This document shows, one piece after another, positions 28,209 through 38,754 of a stretch of DNA of 64,000 bases. The notes beneath the pieces are model-generated. The model was not told the DNA's origin. It made no database searches and was given only the letters and a program-made list of their open reading frames with translations. Origin of the DNA: CAYZGU01 sp964478165 (GTDB lineage: Bacteria; Poribacteria; WGA-4E; JAJDTR01); NCBI GenBank assembly GCA_964478165.1, contig CAYZGU010000041.1:124001-188000 (forward strand), given 5' to 3'. The stretch's first letter is position 1. Every line of letters begins with the position of its first letter. Made by a program: the position numbers and the translations under genes.

Positions 28209-28837
28209 CAGTGAGATGTGATGAATCTACGGAGCAATTGACTACGGGTTACCATGAGCAAAGAAAACTGACATCGACGGCCCTTTCAATTCCTCATAAT
28301 ACGTTTTGTTACCTCGTCTTGCGGATGAATAGTTTGTTGTCAATCGACGATCGGGTGAGGATGCGCAGATGCACCACATTCGGTGATACGAAACAATACT
28401 TCCTTTCAACAGGCGCCCGGCACCAAATTGCACCGCTGCGCTTTGCGATATTTCAATGTTCAAGCTTTCGCATACTTCAAAAGTCACGGCCGATCCAGCA
28501 GTTACGTCGTGTGCTATTTGTTTGACAGGGGACGCATCTCAGAAGAAGATAGATTGGATCGCCCCGGTTAACTGAGCGTCCATCAGCACCGAAATCACAG
28601 TTACTGGATTCTATTTCTAGAAAACAAGATTTCTAAAGACCTATTCGAAATACCTTTCGTCCGATTGAGACCGCGTTCATCGTCCCAGAAATCTGGCTGG
28701 GCATTACCAAAACGGGCGAGCACGAGTATGCTTAGAACAACGTTCGCTTCGTAATTCGAACCCACCAGGCACTCGAATAATCCACCCATAGGCTGTCACT
28801 CTACAGCTGTGAACAACCACTACAAAGGGGGAACATT
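28209..28837. other. Gap of about 630 bp
   Basis: No supported gene. The region ends with GGGGGAAC, the ribosome site for the GTG-started carboxypeptidase. Confidence 0.4.
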
Positions 28838-30118
28838 GTGCTGAGACAAGAAGATTTTGTGTTGGATGGAATCCTCTCTTCTAAAGGAAGCACAATTCGC
28901 GAAGCAGGCCACAACCACTTCAAATTAACACTGGCCAGAGTACCCCAGCCTGCGATACCAACAGCCAGTATTCCAAATCATCTGCAAAAGCATTATCCCG
29001 CAAGGCAGGAAGGGTGGGCCAACTGGCTACGATTCGAGATTAACCAAAATGCACGAGGCAACAGCCTTCGGCTCAGCGTCGTTTTTGAAGCCCCTAAAGA
29101 ATGCGGGATGTTCTGTGGTCCTAAAGAGGGAGGGGTTCCCTATCCATTCACAAGTTTTGAACCCTGTTGGTCGTATAACGGGAAAGAATGGAACTATGTG
29201 TCGTGGGAAGAAGACGTTATACCAGGTCGTTCTGGAACGCTTGTCTTTCCCGTATTTGAGAAGAATCGCGTGCTTGTTTGCACTCAGCTACCCATGACCA
29301 TTGATGATGCGGAAGGGCTTGTCAAATCGTGGAGCCTACACCCGCATGTCAAAGTCCATCTTCTTGGAAAATCACTAGGAGGCCGAAACCTATATCGTGT
29401 GACCATCACCGATCCAAACAGCGACATTGAGATGTCGCGTCGCTGGGTTCACCATGTCGCTAACCAGCACCCTGGTGAGGGAATCGCACAGTGGTACATT
29501 GCAGGAATGGTGAAGTGGTTTCTGAGTGATGAGGCCATGACAGCACGCGCACGTACGATTGCTCATTTCACGCTTTTGATGAATCCTGATGGCGTAGCCA
29601 ACGGGTGGTGTCGGGTTAACGCACAAGGAATCGACATGAATCGCAGCTTCCGCGTTGAAGGTGCCCACCCCGAGCTTCAGCCGCATGAAGCATTCATCTT
29701 CCAGCAAGATCTAGAAACAATCGTCTACTCAGATTGCCCAGTGACAACCAGTTGGTCCATGCACTCTTCCCACTCACCATGCCTATCGCCTATGCTCGTG
29801 GGTCGAGGCCCTGAACTAAGAGGAATCCTTGGACCCGACGAACTATTTGCATCATTGCTTAAAAAGCATGACACCAATAATCTAATCAATCCCTATCATG
29901 AGCACCACAGAGCTCCAACACCAGAGTGTTTTTGGGATGGTGGACCACATCACGCCTGGGGAATCACAACATTCTTGGTTGAAGGAGGGGGTAGTAAATT
30001 AGACAATCACCAGTCGATAGAGGCTGGCAGAATTCTAATGAAGGCATTGACTGAGTATTACGCCGGCGAACGACAACCCGCTGAACAAACGGGGCAAAAG
30101 AACAGAAGCTATCAGTAG
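28838..30118 (+). CDS. M14-family zinc carboxypeptidase, cytosolic-carboxypeptidase-like
   Basis: The 426-residue protein has an N-terminal beta-rich domain (about 1-150, with VFEAPKECGMFCGPKEGGVPYPFTSF), as in bacterial relatives of cytosolic carboxypeptidases, then the M14 core. The zinc ligands are HPGE (211-214) and His309 in SWSMHSSHS; the substrate Arg is in DMNRSF (269) and the catalytic Glu in FLVEGGG (382). LMNPDGVANG is also an M14 hallmark. It removes C-terminal residues, and some relatives remove Glu side chains. The GTG start has GGGGGAAC just upstream. Confidence 0.88.
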   Translation: MLRQEDFVLDGILSSKGSTIREAGHNHFKLTLARVPQPAIPTASIPNHLQKHYPARQEGWANWLRFEINQNARGNSLRLSVVFEAPKECGMFCGPKEGGVPYPFTSFEPCWSYNGKEWNYVSWEEDVIPGRSGTLVFPVFEKNRVLVCTQLPMTIDDAEGLVKSWSLHPHVKVHLLGKSLGGRNLYRVTITDPNSDIEMSRRWVHHVANQHPGEGIAQWYIAGMVKWFLSDEAMTARARTIAHFTLLMNPDGVANGWCRVNAQGIDMNRSFRVEGAHPELQPHEAFIFQQDLETIVYSDCPVTTSWSMHSSHSPCLSPMLVGRGPELRGILGPDELFASLLKKHDTNNLINPYHEHHRAPTPECFWDGGPHHAWGITTFLVEGGGSKLDNHQSIEAGRILMKALTEYYAGERQPAEQTGQKNRSYQ

Positions 30119-30608
30119 ATTGAATCGTCGGTTCTCACTGGCATTCACCCGTTGCACACTCTACTTCAGCGGTGCGCCCTTACACGACCAAAACGACCAT
30201 AAATCAGAGTTTGGAAAATAATCTAGCTACTATTTATACAAGAAAACTACTCTTTTCCGGTATAGAAAGCATCAAGATTAAGGATGGATGATTTAAACAC
30301 CGATTGAAGAAATCAAACACAAATACACCATCGTCTCCATTACATCAGAAACAAACCCCTGCGAACGCGCGTTAGATAAATTGCCAGAGCTCGCGCGCAA
30401 CCTGTTGACCAAGAGTTCTCTTCTTAAGTCTCACCCGACGCATCACAAAGTGCAAACTGAAATTTCAACAACCATCAAAACCCTTGAAGTTTTCATATCG
30501 TCTCCACTCTCGACAGGGTACTAGGCGCTCATTGCGCGCAGCTACCCGCGTTCCGCCCAGGTTTGCACACATTGAAATCGGATGACATTGTAAAGGAGAA
30601 GATTTGTC
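30119..30608. other. Gap of about 490 bp
   Basis: No gene seen. AAGGAG near the right end is the ribosome site of the next gene. Confidence 0.4.
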
Positions 30609-31913
30609 GTGCCTAAAGTACTCAGCATAGTATTGGGTGTTTTCTTCCTCATTTTCCTCAACACCCCGCGGTCCGAGGCCGATTTCGGCAAGAAACAATC
30701 CTTCCTTATTACAGTAAATAGCGCCGTCGGACTCCAGCGAAAATTGGACGAACATGCGCCAAAAGGGGGTACAGTACGCATAAATAAGCCGACTACCTTG
30801 ATTTGCACAGTCTTGGAATCGATTCTCACTGATGAGTTATCGCGCCATGCCTTGCTCATCCCGTCCGGGGTTACACTTGACTTAAACGGTACCACACTAA
30901 TACTAGATCTCCGATCCAATTCGCACGGCATTAGGCTGTCTAGCAATTCCGCAATTCGCAACGGAACCATCAGCGTCGTGCGCAGTGAAAACAGGGAGAG
31001 CCAATCCATCTGGCACGCTGCTATCAGCATTGGCTCTCCCTACGACCATGGCGGCACGACAGCAAACCCAAGTCCATTTTCCAAAGTATCTAACTGGCGC
31101 ATTGAGAACATGACAATCGACCAACAGATCGAAGCGTCCGCAATTCAGCTTATGTCCGAAGCATGCCACGGCGTCATTAAAGACGTGCGGATTCTGGATT
31201 CCAAGAAAGCAGTTCTCGGAATAGGTCTCGACTGGGGAAGCGTGGGGAAGATGACAACGGTCGACACCGAAATCCCTCGGATGCGCAAGCTCTGGGAGCA
31301 AAACGAAATCTACAGCACACACCCACACGACATTCTAATCGAGAATATCTACATCGGTCGCCTAACACGAAACATCGATGGCAACAACGCTGGAATTCGG
31401 TGTTCAGCTTGTTACAACATCCGGATTCGAAACGTGCATATCGTCTCAGCGGCATCAGCAATCGCAATCTTCGGCGGTGACTGCGGCTTCGAATTCGCAG
31501 CCAAAGAGCTTCGTCCGCTGGCCCATACAGGATATGAAATTGACAACGTGATCATCGACAAAGCATTCCGATTCGGCATCGTGCTTAACGGAATGGCCGA
31601 CAATGTCTATAGGTCAAACCAGAAACACGGTTATCAGACATTGATTAATCCAGTTCGCCCAGGCTTGAATGGTGTGGAAATAAGTAACACCACACTGAAT
31701 GGAATGTTCACACAAGATACAATCGGAATGTTTATTACTGCGGTTTCAGATGTGCAGGTACTCGACACAACGGTGAAAGGATTCGAACTGGGCATTCGAA
31801 TCAAGAACTGGGTAAACGGGCTGCGTTTTGCGAATTCGGACCTATCACAGAACGACCATCCGTCCACAATTTTCACCAGCATCGACGCACCGAGGAACCT
31901 AATCTTCGAATGA
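30609..31913 (+). CDS. Secreted right-handed beta-helix protein (pectate-lyase-like fold)
   Basis: The 434-residue product starts with a Sec signal (VLSIVLGVFFLIFLNTPRSEA) cut near residue 24. The body repeats short beta rungs with N/I ladders: SGVTLDLNGTTLILD, NSAIRNGTISVV, SNWRIENMTID, ILIENIYIGRLT, NIRIRNVHIVSA, GYEIDNVIIDKA and VQVLDTTVKGFELGI. This is the pattern of parallel beta-helix polysaccharide lyases, epimerases and glycosidases. No catalytic set can be named. AAGGAG is ten bases before the GTG start. It probably acts on polysaccharide in the periplasm or outside. Confidence 0.82.
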   Translation: MPKVLSIVLGVFFLIFLNTPRSEADFGKKQSFLITVNSAVGLQRKLDEHAPKGGTVRINKPTTLICTVLESILTDELSRHALLIPSGVTLDLNGTTLILDLRSNSHGIRLSSNSAIRNGTISVVRSENRESQSIWHAAISIGSPYDHGGTTANPSPFSKVSNWRIENMTIDQQIEASAIQLMSEACHGVIKDVRILDSKKAVLGIGLDWGSVGKMTTVDTEIPRMRKLWEQNEIYSTHPHDILIENIYIGRLTRNIDGNNAGIRCSACYNIRIRNVHIVSAASAIAIFGGDCGFEFAAKELRPLAHTGYEIDNVIIDKAFRFGIVLNGMADNVYRSNQKHGYQTLINPVRPGLNGVEISNTTLNGMFTQDTIGMFITAVSDVQVLDTTVKGFELGIRIKNWVNGLRFANSDLSQNDHPSTIFTSIDAPRNLIFE

Positions 31914-33063
31914 TTTCCAGTCATGGAAATGGGCTGAACTCGTTCAACCTCATTGGATTCAAACCGGACGAAACACACCTGTCGCTCTTTGTCGCATAAG
32001 ACAGCCCATATGGATTTCAGCGCGGTTTCACAGTAAGTGGACATGGAGAAAACACTTGCGCTGGTTAATCTAACCCGAGGAGTGTGCTCCACACTTAGCA
32101 TCGTGTGAGGCTAGGCCAACTATCAATTGCTGTCATGTCCGTGGGGATCTGCAATTCGGATTCCTCAGCGCCAAGCCCCGAAATCTTGCCAATCGAGCTT
32201 GTAGGATGTCCCACCGATTCCGACAACCCTCACTCTCTAGATTGTCAATTCCTAGTTTGTAACACGGATACGGAATGGGCAAACATGGGATGCAGGCTGT
32301 TGTTACATGAACCTCGCTACGGAACACTTCGCACTTGACCCCGATTTGCTCATGCAGCAAGCATTTTAAGGTGCATAACAGTTCGATTTGCATCCTCGAT
32401 GGTCTCCGAACGGGAGGGTTATCATCTTTGACTCTATTCACGGAGTCCCCCGATAGATTTATGTACTGGACATACCCGATATTCTACGCCACGTCATCCA
32501 GAACATTGATTTTGAACTACCTAAAACCCAGTGAACATTTAAGTTTTGTCTGTTTGATGCTATTTACCACCCTGGTTTTGTAGAACCTAACGTCTAGGAG
32601 TTTGTTCTTGACTTTTTCTTTTGTACTTGTGCTATGCTAAACTATTGTCGTGCCAAAACAAGCGCACATTCAATCTCAGACAACAAATAATTGCAACGCA
32701 CAGCACGAACCAAAAGAGAAGGAATCGGCTCGTATTTAGTGACAACGAAAACAATTGTTTTGTATACCTTTTCCAGCATCATAAATCGCTTGTCATGTTA
32801 CGCTCGCACGGAGACGAGTTCTCTCGTGCATTCCAGAGTCTAGGTTAACAACGTTTGTGCTCACGAAATCTCCCACACTCATGCGTCCGTGCAATGGTCG
32901 AGACAGCGCCTTCTATAATAGCCTGAATCTTGGATTGCACCTTCGATTTCCGGACGCTAGCACGCTAACTGTACTAGGTGATAAAGGTCCGTTAGGTTTC
33001 TCGAAATTCTGTCGTCTGTTGTAACACTCTCACCAATCTATGTCTAAGCGTTGGAGGAAAATC
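31914..33063. other. Gap of about 1.15 kb
   Basis: Short ORFs lack recognisable families or ribosome sites. Nothing convincing is seen apart from GGAGG at the right end, which serves the next gene. Confidence 0.4.
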
Positions 33064-33453
33064 ATGTATGCGAGAATCACCCATTTCACGATAAAACCTG
33101 CTAGGTTTGACGATCTGGTAGCTTGGAGCGAGGAGATAAGAGAGCAAATACTGGACATTCCCGGTATGCGTAGTGGTTATATGATAAAATCGAGCGAAAA
33201 CTCAGTGATTTCGGTGGGCATCTATGACGACCAAGAATCTGCTGAAAAAGCCCAAGCCGCTGTCAAAGGGTTTATAGGACAGATGACGGAATTTCTCGAA
33301 GGCACTCCAGAAACAACCACAGGAGAGATTGTACCAATAGATTTCAGCAATGGGGATGCAAGCACGGAATCCACGGAACGATCCTCGAAAAAAGTAACCT
33401 CAAGGACTGTTCTCGGTCTCTCGATCCTATCGCGTCTTCTTCTACCATTTTGA
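33064..33453 (+). CDS. ABM-domain (antibiotic biosynthesis monooxygenase-like) protein
   Basis: The first 95 residues form a dimeric alpha/beta-barrel domain: YARITHFTIKPARFDDL, a helix WSEEIREQILDIPGM, then GYMIKSSENSVISVGIYDDQESAEKAQ. Such domains act as small monooxygenases or as binding modules. A Ser/Lys-rich tail (STESTERSSKKVTSRT) and a hydrophobic end LLLPF follow. GGAGG six bases before ATG 33064 fixes the start (129 residues), in place of an in-frame upstream ATG at 33040. Confidence 0.8.
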   Translation: MYARITHFTIKPARFDDLVAWSEEIREQILDIPGMRSGYMIKSSENSVISVGIYDDQESAEKAQAAVKGFIGQMTEFLEGTPETTTGEIVPIDFSNGDASTESTERSSKKVTSRTVLGLSILSRLLLPF

Positions 33454-34592
33454 CAGTCTAACTCTTCGCAGGAGTTTCAATCGGACCACAAAAACGACAT
33501 CTCGAACGACAATCATGTATTCAGAAGCAACAGAGTCTGACAATTGCTAGGGTAAGGAGGGCGACGCAAACATGTCCCTCTCATCATTCAATTCCGAACG
33601 AGGACCTCGGACACAAACAAAAGAACAATTCGCTTTTGAGATCGCAATTGCAAACAACCCTGAATCTTGCTCGCGAACTGGTTAATGACAATCCACCTGA
33701 GATATACTTTGAACCCATGCATCCCAGACATTTGTATACCTTATGTCTGAATAGTATAACCGCAAGTTCAGGCCGACAATTGTTCAGACATAATCCTTAC
33801 TACCTTGCATTGACGATTATAGGGAAGCGATATGAATGCCGGCATCATGATGCGATATAGGATGGCATATCGGTCGGATATAGCATCAAACTCTTAAGAA
33901 TCTAAGCTCAGATTATGGAGTACTGCATAACACCCATTCGGCAGACTATTCCCGCCCATATTTTTGTTGATTCAGACCTCGAATTGAGGTACACTAGAGC
34001 TAGTCTCGAGAGAATTCTTAGGAAATCGTGGAGAAAATGATTTCTGTTATAACCTTGCACAACGAGAGCCTTTATGACATCATCGTGGTTTTGTCCTGAA
34101 AGGCATATTATGAAAGTTTTGAGAAAATGGTCACAAGATGTATAGTCCCTCAAATGTTGAACCTCGAAGTCGAAGGTAGTATTGTCATCACAGAAGTGGA
34201 CCTAAGAGCACACGTTCCCATCCGGTTCCACACCGTCTCCGCTGGCAAAACATTCCTTTCCAAAACGCTGGAATAACCCTACGCACTTGGGTAGATTCAC
34301 ATGGCGGATTCGCGACCAGTTCATTTTCGATCGATAATCTCTCCCAAATCGTCCACTACTGGTTCGACCACCCATCCAATCCGTATTTGATCGGCTTCAG
34401 CGAGCAATCGTTACCGCGCGGTACGTCCTGTTCCAATCTGGTTCTGATGTTTCATGTTGGTCCGCTACAAACGGACTCACACTGCGACGATGGCGCTTTC
34501 TCCATCACCCACATTCGGACGAAACAATGATACTAAAGCACTCTTGAGACTATTAATATTTAAATTACCCCAAGCGGTTGAAAGGCATGAAT
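33454..34592. other. Gap of about 1.1 kb with possible decayed coding stretch
   Basis: Between about 34124 and 34530 two plus-strand frames read like protein: LEVEGSIVITEVDLRAHVP and, in another frame, HYWFDHPSNPYLIGFSEQS up to TGA at about 34530. They could be the two halves of a frameshifted gene. I could not identify a family, so the relic is tentative. The rest is empty. Confidence 0.3.
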
Positions 34593-35498
34593 ATGAAACC
34601 ATTTATTGAATCTCACGACATTCAAGCTGATGAACGAGCCTTGCGTCGTCGTGCAAATTGCGATGGCTACCTCTTTTTTCGAAACCTTGTCGATTCAGAC
34701 GCTATTCTCGAAGCTAGACGTGACATTGCAACAACCTTGCAATCGGTTAATTGGATCGACCAGGGCACCGACCCATTTGAAGCCATAACGAGCCACCCAG
34801 GGCACGTATCAGGGGAAAAAGACTTTAGTCCAGTTTACGACATGATTCAGCGCATCGAATCCTTCCACACTCTCGCCCACGACCACGGTCTTTTCAAGAT
34901 TATGGAAGTAGTCCTGGGCACGAACGTACTCTTGCAGCCCAGCAACATCGCGAGGATGATCTTTCCTAGCAGACTCGATCACACCACTCCCCCACACCAA
35001 GATTATGTTAACATTCAAGGAACTCCTGACGTCTGGACAGCATGGATTCCTTTAGGTGATTGTCCCCGAAAACTCGGCGGACTCAGCCTGCTACCAGGTT
35101 CTCACAGGGCAGGCATTCTACCCATGACGAAATCGCTCGGTGCCGGAGGAAAACGAAGCGACCTTCGATCAGTCAACGAAGAGTGGGTTTCAAGTCCATT
35201 CAATCTTGGGGACATCCTATTCTTCCATAGCTACACCGTGCATCAAGGGCTACCCAATCTTTCGGGTAATCGCTTGCGGCTTTCAGTAGACTTTCGCTAC
35301 CAAAAAGCCTCAGACCCTGTTATGGAGCTGGTGCTGAGACCGCATCAAGGACGTCTGTCATGGAAGCAGGTCTACGAAAACTGGACATCAGAAACCCATC
35401 AGTTCCATTGGAAGAAATTTTCGCTCAACCCTGTGGCCAAACAGCTGTGGCCAGTGCAGGACACTGCTGACCCCGATAATACTCCGACTGCCTGTTAA
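34593..35498 (+). CDS. Phytanoyl-CoA dioxygenase (PhyH) family protein
   Basis: The 301-residue protein has the PhyH layout: ALRRRANCDGYLFFRNLVDSD near the N-terminus, the iron-binding HxD in PPHQDYVNIQG, a WIPLGDCPRKLGGLSLLPGSHR strand-turn block, the second His in YTVHQGLPN and the 2-oxoglutarate Arg in NRLRLSVDFRY. It is an Fe(II)/2-oxoglutarate-dependent oxygenase by family; the substrate is unknown. AAAGG is seven bases before ATG 34593, so I prefer it to the upstream TTG 34578 and ATG 34587. Confidence 0.9.
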   Translation: MKPFIESHDIQADERALRRRANCDGYLFFRNLVDSDAILEARRDIATTLQSVNWIDQGTDPFEAITSHPGHVSGEKDFSPVYDMIQRIESFHTLAHDHGLFKIMEVVLGTNVLLQPSNIARMIFPSRLDHTTPPHQDYVNIQGTPDVWTAWIPLGDCPRKLGGLSLLPGSHRAGILPMTKSLGAGGKRSDLRSVNEEWVSSPFNLGDILFFHSYTVHQGLPNLSGNRLRLSVDFRYQKASDPVMELVLRPHQGRLSWKQVYENWTSETHQFHWKKFSLNPVAKQLWPVQDTADPDNTPTAC

Positions 35499-35816
35499 TT
35501 CAGCCTACCGTAAATCTGAATCAACCGAGTTCGCCTGTTTTAAGACACTTCAAATGCTCACGTTTACCTTTCACGATTCCTCTTGATAAATGGACAAATC
35601 TCGCGAAATGTCTTTCGCAGGCAGGCGAAACTCCGAATATTTTTCGTTAACCCCAAGGTGAAATGCGTATAAATCGACCATCGCAATGACAAAATTCATG
35701 ATTATCGTCGTAACAAATTACTGTCAGTATTAAACGGGTAGCACACATGTGATTAGCAGACGTTTAACCCACACCTCTCAGTAACCAACTGAGATCTCAT
35801 GCATAGGAAAAAACAT
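35499..35816. other. Gap of about 320 bp
   Basis: No gene or clear signal seen apart from TAGGA before the SDR gene. Confidence 0.35.
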
Positions 35817-36596
35817 ATGAAACTAGAAGGACTAACCGCTATAGTAACGGGGGGATCCCATGGCATCGGCAGGGGAATCGCTATTGGCCTTGCCGAAGAG
35901 GGAGCAAAACTTGTCGTCAATTACTCGCAGGACGACGAAGCTGCCGATTGGACCATCAACAAGATAAGAGGTATGGGCCGTGAAGCGGTAGCCGTCAAGG
36001 CCGACGTAGGCGAAACAGATGAATGCCGTGATCTCGTACGGCGGTCAAATGAAGCGTTCGGACAGGTAGATATCCTCGTGAGCAACGCAGGAATCGGTCA
36101 ACCACATAAGATTGTCGATACACCGGACGAAGAATGGGAGCGAGTGATGAATGTGAATGTACGAGCCACGTTCGCACTGACGAGAGAGCTCATGACCGGA
36201 ATGATGCAACGAAAGTTCGGGCGCATTGTTACGATCTCGTCCAATTGTGCCCTCACGGGAACCGCTCAGGGTTCGTTCGTCACGTATGCGACCTCGAAAG
36301 GCGCTTTGAACACACTTACGAAAGGTATCGCGCACGAAGGAGCGCCCTACATCACAGCCAACGCCATTTGCCCAGGAAGTACCGTCCGGAGCATCGCCGA
36401 GGAACGAGATGAAGAATGGCCGCCGCCACCATCGGACCATGACAATGACATAACATTCCTCGGCATGCGCTACCTCCTCAACAGAAAAGGAACCCCTGAA
36501 GACATCGCAGCCACCGTTCTGTTTCTAGTCACAGATTCAGGCTCCTTTATCACGGGACAAACCATTCATGTCAGCGGTGGTTCAATGATGCCATGA
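35817..36596 (+). CDS. SDR-family NAD(P)-dependent oxidoreductase
   Basis: This 259-residue classical short-chain dehydrogenase has the cofactor motif TGGSHGIGRG (about residues 12-21), SNAGIG, and the catalytic Ser-Tyr-Lys set in TISSN and VTYATSKGAL. The C-terminus SGSFITGQTIHVSGGSMMP is typical. TAGGA is eight bases before ATG 35817. Its TGA overlaps the ATG of the DUF6785 relic (36593-36596), so it was once translationally coupled to a membrane protein. The substrate is unknown, probably a sugar or hydroxy acid. Confidence 0.93.
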   Translation: MKLEGLTAIVTGGSHGIGRGIAIGLAEEGAKLVVNYSQDDEAADWTINKIRGMGREAVAVKADVGETDECRDLVRRSNEAFGQVDILVSNAGIGQPHKIVDTPDEEWERVMNVNVRATFALTRELMTGMMQRKFGRIVTISSNCALTGTAQGSFVTYATSKGALNTLTKGIAHEGAPYITANAICPGSTVRSIAEERDEEWPPPPSDHDNDITFLGMRYLLNRKGTPEDIAATVLFLVTDSGSFITGQTIHVSGGSMMP

Positions 36597-38484
36597 GAAC
36601 GAGGCGGTCGACTCCACTTACGTTCAAAACCATCCTACTCGTGGCAGTGTTAATTCCTACTAATAGTGCATTCCACATGCAGCCGGGCATGACTAACATG
36701 TCGATGATTTCGCTGCTATACAACGCGATTACGACTCTATTCGTTCTGACGTTGTTGAGCCATTTAACCGCCACATTGGTCCCACAGATCGCCCTTTCCC
36801 GTCCGGATCTCCTCACAATCTATGTGGCTATCTCGCTGTCAACCGCCATCGGCGGACACATGCTTATTCAACTGCTGTTTCCTATAATCGGCTATGCCTT
36901 TGTCTTCGCAACACCCGAAAACGATTGGCAGGCTCTGTTCTGCAACTATATTCCACCGTGGATATCGGTTAAAGGCAAACAAACTCTCATATGTTTCTCC
37001 GGAATTCAACGCTTTACACCAAACAACACATCAAGACATGGTCAACTCCGCTGTTATGTGTGGTCCAGCTTTCTATTTGCCCTTTTCTCGGCAATATTGG
37101 CCATAAACTTCATACTTCGAAAACAATGGACGGAAAACGAAAAACTAAGCTACCCACTGATTCAGTTACCCCTGGCCATGACCAGTCGTATCAACCGATT
37201 GTTTTACAGCAAGGTGCTGTGGCTGGGCTTTGGAACCGCTGCGATTGTTGATTTAATCAAGGGATTAAACCACCTCTTTCCACAGTTTCCACGAACCGCA
37301 ATCACACGGGCACGCGAAAATAACATTGCAAATCTTTTCACTAGCCCCCTGGGACGCAATCAGTTGGTTGCCTATGGGAATTTATCCGATTGCTGTCGAC
37401 CTGGCGTTTTTCATGCCCCTAGATTTGTCCTTTTCGGTCTGCGCATTCTATATACATTGGAAGTTACAGGAAGCTTTGGGAAGTGCACTTGGCATGCCCC
37501 ATGAATTCCCATACGCTTCACAGCAGTCATTTGACACGTACATCGCAATTGGTTTGATAGCTTGTTGGTCAACACGAAAGCATTTGGTTCAGATCTCCAG
37601 AAAATTTATCAACAGTAGATCTCCGCCTGATGACGATTCTACGAAACCTCTTAGTTATCGTGGCACGGTAATACTGCTCCTGTTGATCCTTGCTTACCTA
37701 TTCGGTTTCTATCTGAAAGCCGGAATGTCGGCTTGGGTTATCTTTGTATTCTTTGCGATGTATCTCACCTTGGCAACAGGAATTACGCGGATGCGATCCG
37801 AACTCGGCTCTCGCGTGCATGATCAACACTTCGCTAGGTAGATGAGGCTACCTATCCGCTTGTCGATGTCAAACCACTAGGACCAAGCAACTTGGCAATG
37901 CTTTCGTATTTCTATTTTTTTAACCGCGCTTACGACTGTCGTCTTATGCCCCATCAGCTCGAAGGGCTAAAGATTCCTGAACAAGCTCACATTCAATATC
38001 GAAGGTTTGCAACCGTCCTAATCTTCGCGACAATACTTAGTATTATATCTTCAATGTGGGCCTACCTACATTTCGCCTATCAAAGTCAGATTAGCACTGC
38101 CTAGGCCGGTTCCAAGGCATTTGGAAGACTCGAACGTTGGTTAATTCATCCATCCGGAACCAACATAACCTCTATCTCGGCAACCGGATTCGGCTTCTTA
38201 ATCGCCATGCTGCTAACAGTAATGTGTTCTCTATTTCTTTGGATGCCCTTTCACGCCACGGTCTACGCCGTAACAACTACATGGACGATGAATGTTTTCT
38301 GGTTTTCAATCTTCGTCAGCTTCGTGTTGAAGTGGCTGATAATTAAACACGGTAGTCTAAAAAGCTACCGACAGGCAGCACCTTTTTTTTGGGCCTAGCC
38401 CGCGGCGAATTCGTCGTCACAACCCTCTGGGTAACCTTCGGAATTATCACCGGACAATCAATGTATGTCACACTCGACATTTAA
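36593..38484 (+). pseudogene. DUF6785/DUF6784-family polytopic membrane protein, decayed
   Basis: The relic spans about 630 codons and reads as a multi-pass, OPT-like membrane protein. Recognisable blocks are STAIGGHMLIQLLFPIIGYAF, WTENEKLSYPLIQLPLAM, SWLPMGIYPIAVDLAFF, FMPLDLSFSVCAFYIHWKLQ and WLIIKHGSLKSYRQAAPFF. It has four lesions: an extra C in the run 37345-37349, a frame change near 37838, an in-frame TAG at 38102-38104, and a missing T in the run 38383-38390. Corrected, it would end with TAA at 38482-38484. The TAG argues for true decay; the homopolymer shifts alone could be assembly error. The family is common in Planctomycetes- and Poribacteria-type genomes and has no known substrate. 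Confidence 0.85.
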
Positions 38485-38754
38485 GGGGAGGAATGCAAGC
38501 GACAGGCACTCAGAGTTCAACCGTTAGAAGCAAACGCACACAAAGAACAGACTTAATACAATCCTGTTCAATAATTGAACAAACGAGGAGCCTCCACCCG
38601 AGTGTCTATGCTACAGCCGCCCTCTGCACCATCTCTTATTTTTTCCTTAGGTCCTGGCATGAAGATTGCGCACGATGCAGGCAACAGGCATTTAAATGAC
38701 TCATCTATAGATAAAGAGCTTTACACAAGCGCCTCCAAAGAGAAGAATAACCTG

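Noticed and set aside
30542..31030. Long minus-strand ORF of 162 codons
   Set aside because: It lies opposite the signal peptide and first rungs of the beta-helix gene, which has a clear ribosome site and family pattern.
38102..38104. Amber codon reassignment to explain in-frame TAG at 38102 and 63230
   Set aside because: TAG is used as the normal stop of other intact genes here (ends at 9929, 24222, 30118, 41082 and 55678), and both affected genes have further lesions.
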